A stretch of DNA of 42,892 nucleotides, taken from positions 1-42,892 of the forward strand of contig NZ_JADEWI010000055.1 in assembly GCF_015207705.1 (NCBI RefSeq), given 5' to 3'. Each line of letters starts with the position of its first letter. The stretch's first letter is position 1. Shown here piece after piece: positions 42,283 through 42,892 of the stretch. Source of the DNA: Nostoc sp. LEGE 06077. GTDB taxonomy: Bacteria > Cyanobacteriota > Cyanobacteriia > Cyanobacteriales > Nostocaceae. The position numbers and the translations under genes are program-made. Below the pieces are notes generated by a model, which did not search any database, had not been told where the DNA came from, and saw nothing but the letters and a program-made list of their open reading frames with translations.

Positions 42283-42765
42283 GTTTCAATCCCTAATAGG
42301 GATTAGGTGAAGTTTAAACGAGAAACATAGCCAAGGCTACCATCAGGATTAATGTTTCAATCCCTAATAGGGATTAGGTGAAGTTTAAACTTTTGCGCTC
42401 CTCACGTGTGGTGATTGCACCTTCATCGGTCGTTTCAATCCCTAATAGGGATTAGGTGAAGTTTAAACCAATCAGCAGGGACGAATATTTGTGCTTTATC
42501 TCTAATGATGTTTCAATCCCTAATAGGGATTAGGTGAAGTTTAAACTCCGAGCTACTGCTCAATGGTACGGAAACTTTTGAAATTACGTTTCAATCCCTA
42601 ATAGGGATTAGGTGAAGTTTAAACATTACTTTGTAACAACGACCACTGCCGCAACGCTGTTTCAATCCCTAATAGGGATTAGGTGAAGTTTAAACTCCCA
42701 CAGGCGTACACTCTGGGGAGAGGACAGATTGTTTCAATCCCTAATAGGGATTAGGTGAAGTTTAA
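42283..42765 (-). CRISPR. CRISPR array, seven repeats, last one interrupted by an IS
   Basis: Six identical 37-bp repeats start at 42283, 42354, 42432, 42510, 42588 and 42659; a seventh at 42731 is cut after 35 bp by the IS. The repeat begins GTTTCAATCCCTAATAGGG and ends GGTGAAGTTTAAAC, with an AATCCCT/AGGGATT inner stem. Spacers are 34, 41, 41, 41, 34 and 35 bp. Read on the minus strand the repeat ends ATTGAAAC, the usual crRNA 5' handle, so transcription is probably leftward with the leader to the right, beyond the IS. No cas genes lie in the window. Confidence 0.97.
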
Positions 42766-42892
42766 CCCTCTTCTGTCACTTTCCGAGTATTCTAAATAAA
42801 AGGATTAAAAGAAAAAACTCTGGAAGGTAAGCAGGGCAATGGATGTGGAATTACAAATCCTGAAACATTTACGTCGAGACGCTCACCCAACA
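42766..42892 (+). mobile_element. Left (5') end of an IS4-like insertion sequence
   Basis: The terminal inverted repeat 42766-42786 (CCCTCTTCTGTCAC onward) is identical to the complement of 194-214. After about 50 bp of AT-rich leader the transposase frame begins at 42839. The element has inserted after TTTAA of the seventh CRISPR repeat. Its other end is outside the window. Confidence 0.85.
42839..42892 (+). CDS. IS transposase, N-terminal fragment
   Basis: ATG 42839 opens a frame running to the window edge (18 codons: MDVELQILKHLRRDAHPT). GGAAGG about 12 bp upstream may serve as ribosome-binding site. Its position 73 bp inside the inverted repeat makes it the probable transposase start; the C-terminal end of a sister copy is at 3-167. 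Too short for a family call by itself. Confidence 0.6.
   Translation, partial: MDVELQILKHLRRDAHPT

Noticed and set aside
42283-42765. Plus-strand transcription of the CRISPR array
   Set aside because: The plus-strand repeat ends GTTTAAAC, whereas the minus-strand repeat ends ATTGAAAC, the usual crRNA handle; leftward transcription is preferred.
1-42892. A 42-kb composite transposon bounded by two IS copies
   Set aside because: Two directly oriented copies so far apart, enclosing core genes such as glgB, ftsI and hetC, are better explained by a window or contig edge falling in a multicopy IS.
1-42892. tRNA or rRNA genes
   Set aside because: I read the intergenic regions for tRNA-like arms with CCA ends and rRNA segments and recognised none, though a covariance-model scan was not possible.

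Overview
The window comes from a filamentous, heterocyst-forming cyanobacterium (Nostocales). The evidence is a recognisable hetC-hetP pair, frequent GCGATCGC (HIP1) octamers, low GC, degenerate heptanucleotide (STRR-type) repeats, and a CRISPR array whose inferred transcript-strand repeat ends in ATTGAAAC. Both window ends lie inside an IS4-like insertion sequence: the 3' end of one copy on the left (1-214) and the 5' end of a copy on the right (42766 onward). The left copy truncates a RAYT transposase gene and the right copy interrupts a CRISPR repeat.

Layout. 1-2.5 kb: IS end, RAYT remnant with REP-like hairpins, a Phd-type antitoxin with a PIN toxin broken by a TGA, and a Uma2 nuclease. 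2.5-7.3 kb: glgB, then a subtilisin-like protease whose C-terminal extension appears frameshifted by an AAAGC pentamer repeat. 7.3-10 kb: a two-gene unit on the minus strand. It encodes a small helical protein with a C-terminal Gln/Gly-rich motif and a STAND NTPase with the matching motif at its N-terminus; this is the layout of amyloid-signalling NLR/effector pairs. 10-15 kb: small exported proteins, an FtsL-like gene with ftsI, and a DUF4142 lipoprotein. 15.3-21.7 kb: a haem-oxygenase-fold oxidase-like protein, two methyltransferases, an AAA-like ATPase with a HTH, and an SsuA-like binding protein. 22-27 kb: hetC (cyclic-nucleotide-binding domain, C39 peptidase, ABC exporter) and hetP, with a perfect GTA-N8-TAC NtcA-type site and a TCCGGA (DIF1-like) promoter candidate.

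27.8-42 kb is the most striking part: what looks like a complete peptide maturation and export locus. On the plus strand are two parvulin-like PPIases, an IS630-derived HTH protein, a second peptidase-containing ABC transporter and an HlyD-family fusion protein. Converging on it from the minus strand are six small genes with double-glycine-type leaders, a protein kinase of the APH fold and a HopA1-family protein. The kinase plus HopA1 pair is what class V lanthipeptide systems use to dehydrate Ser/Thr, but no precursor here contains cysteine, so lanthionine rings cannot form. Three of the precursor genes sit in an exact 368-bp tandem array. I infer a Cys-free, possibly dehydroamino-acid-containing RiPP family next to, and architecturally related to, the heterocyst exporter HetC.

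The window ends in a seven-repeat CRISPR array without cas genes.
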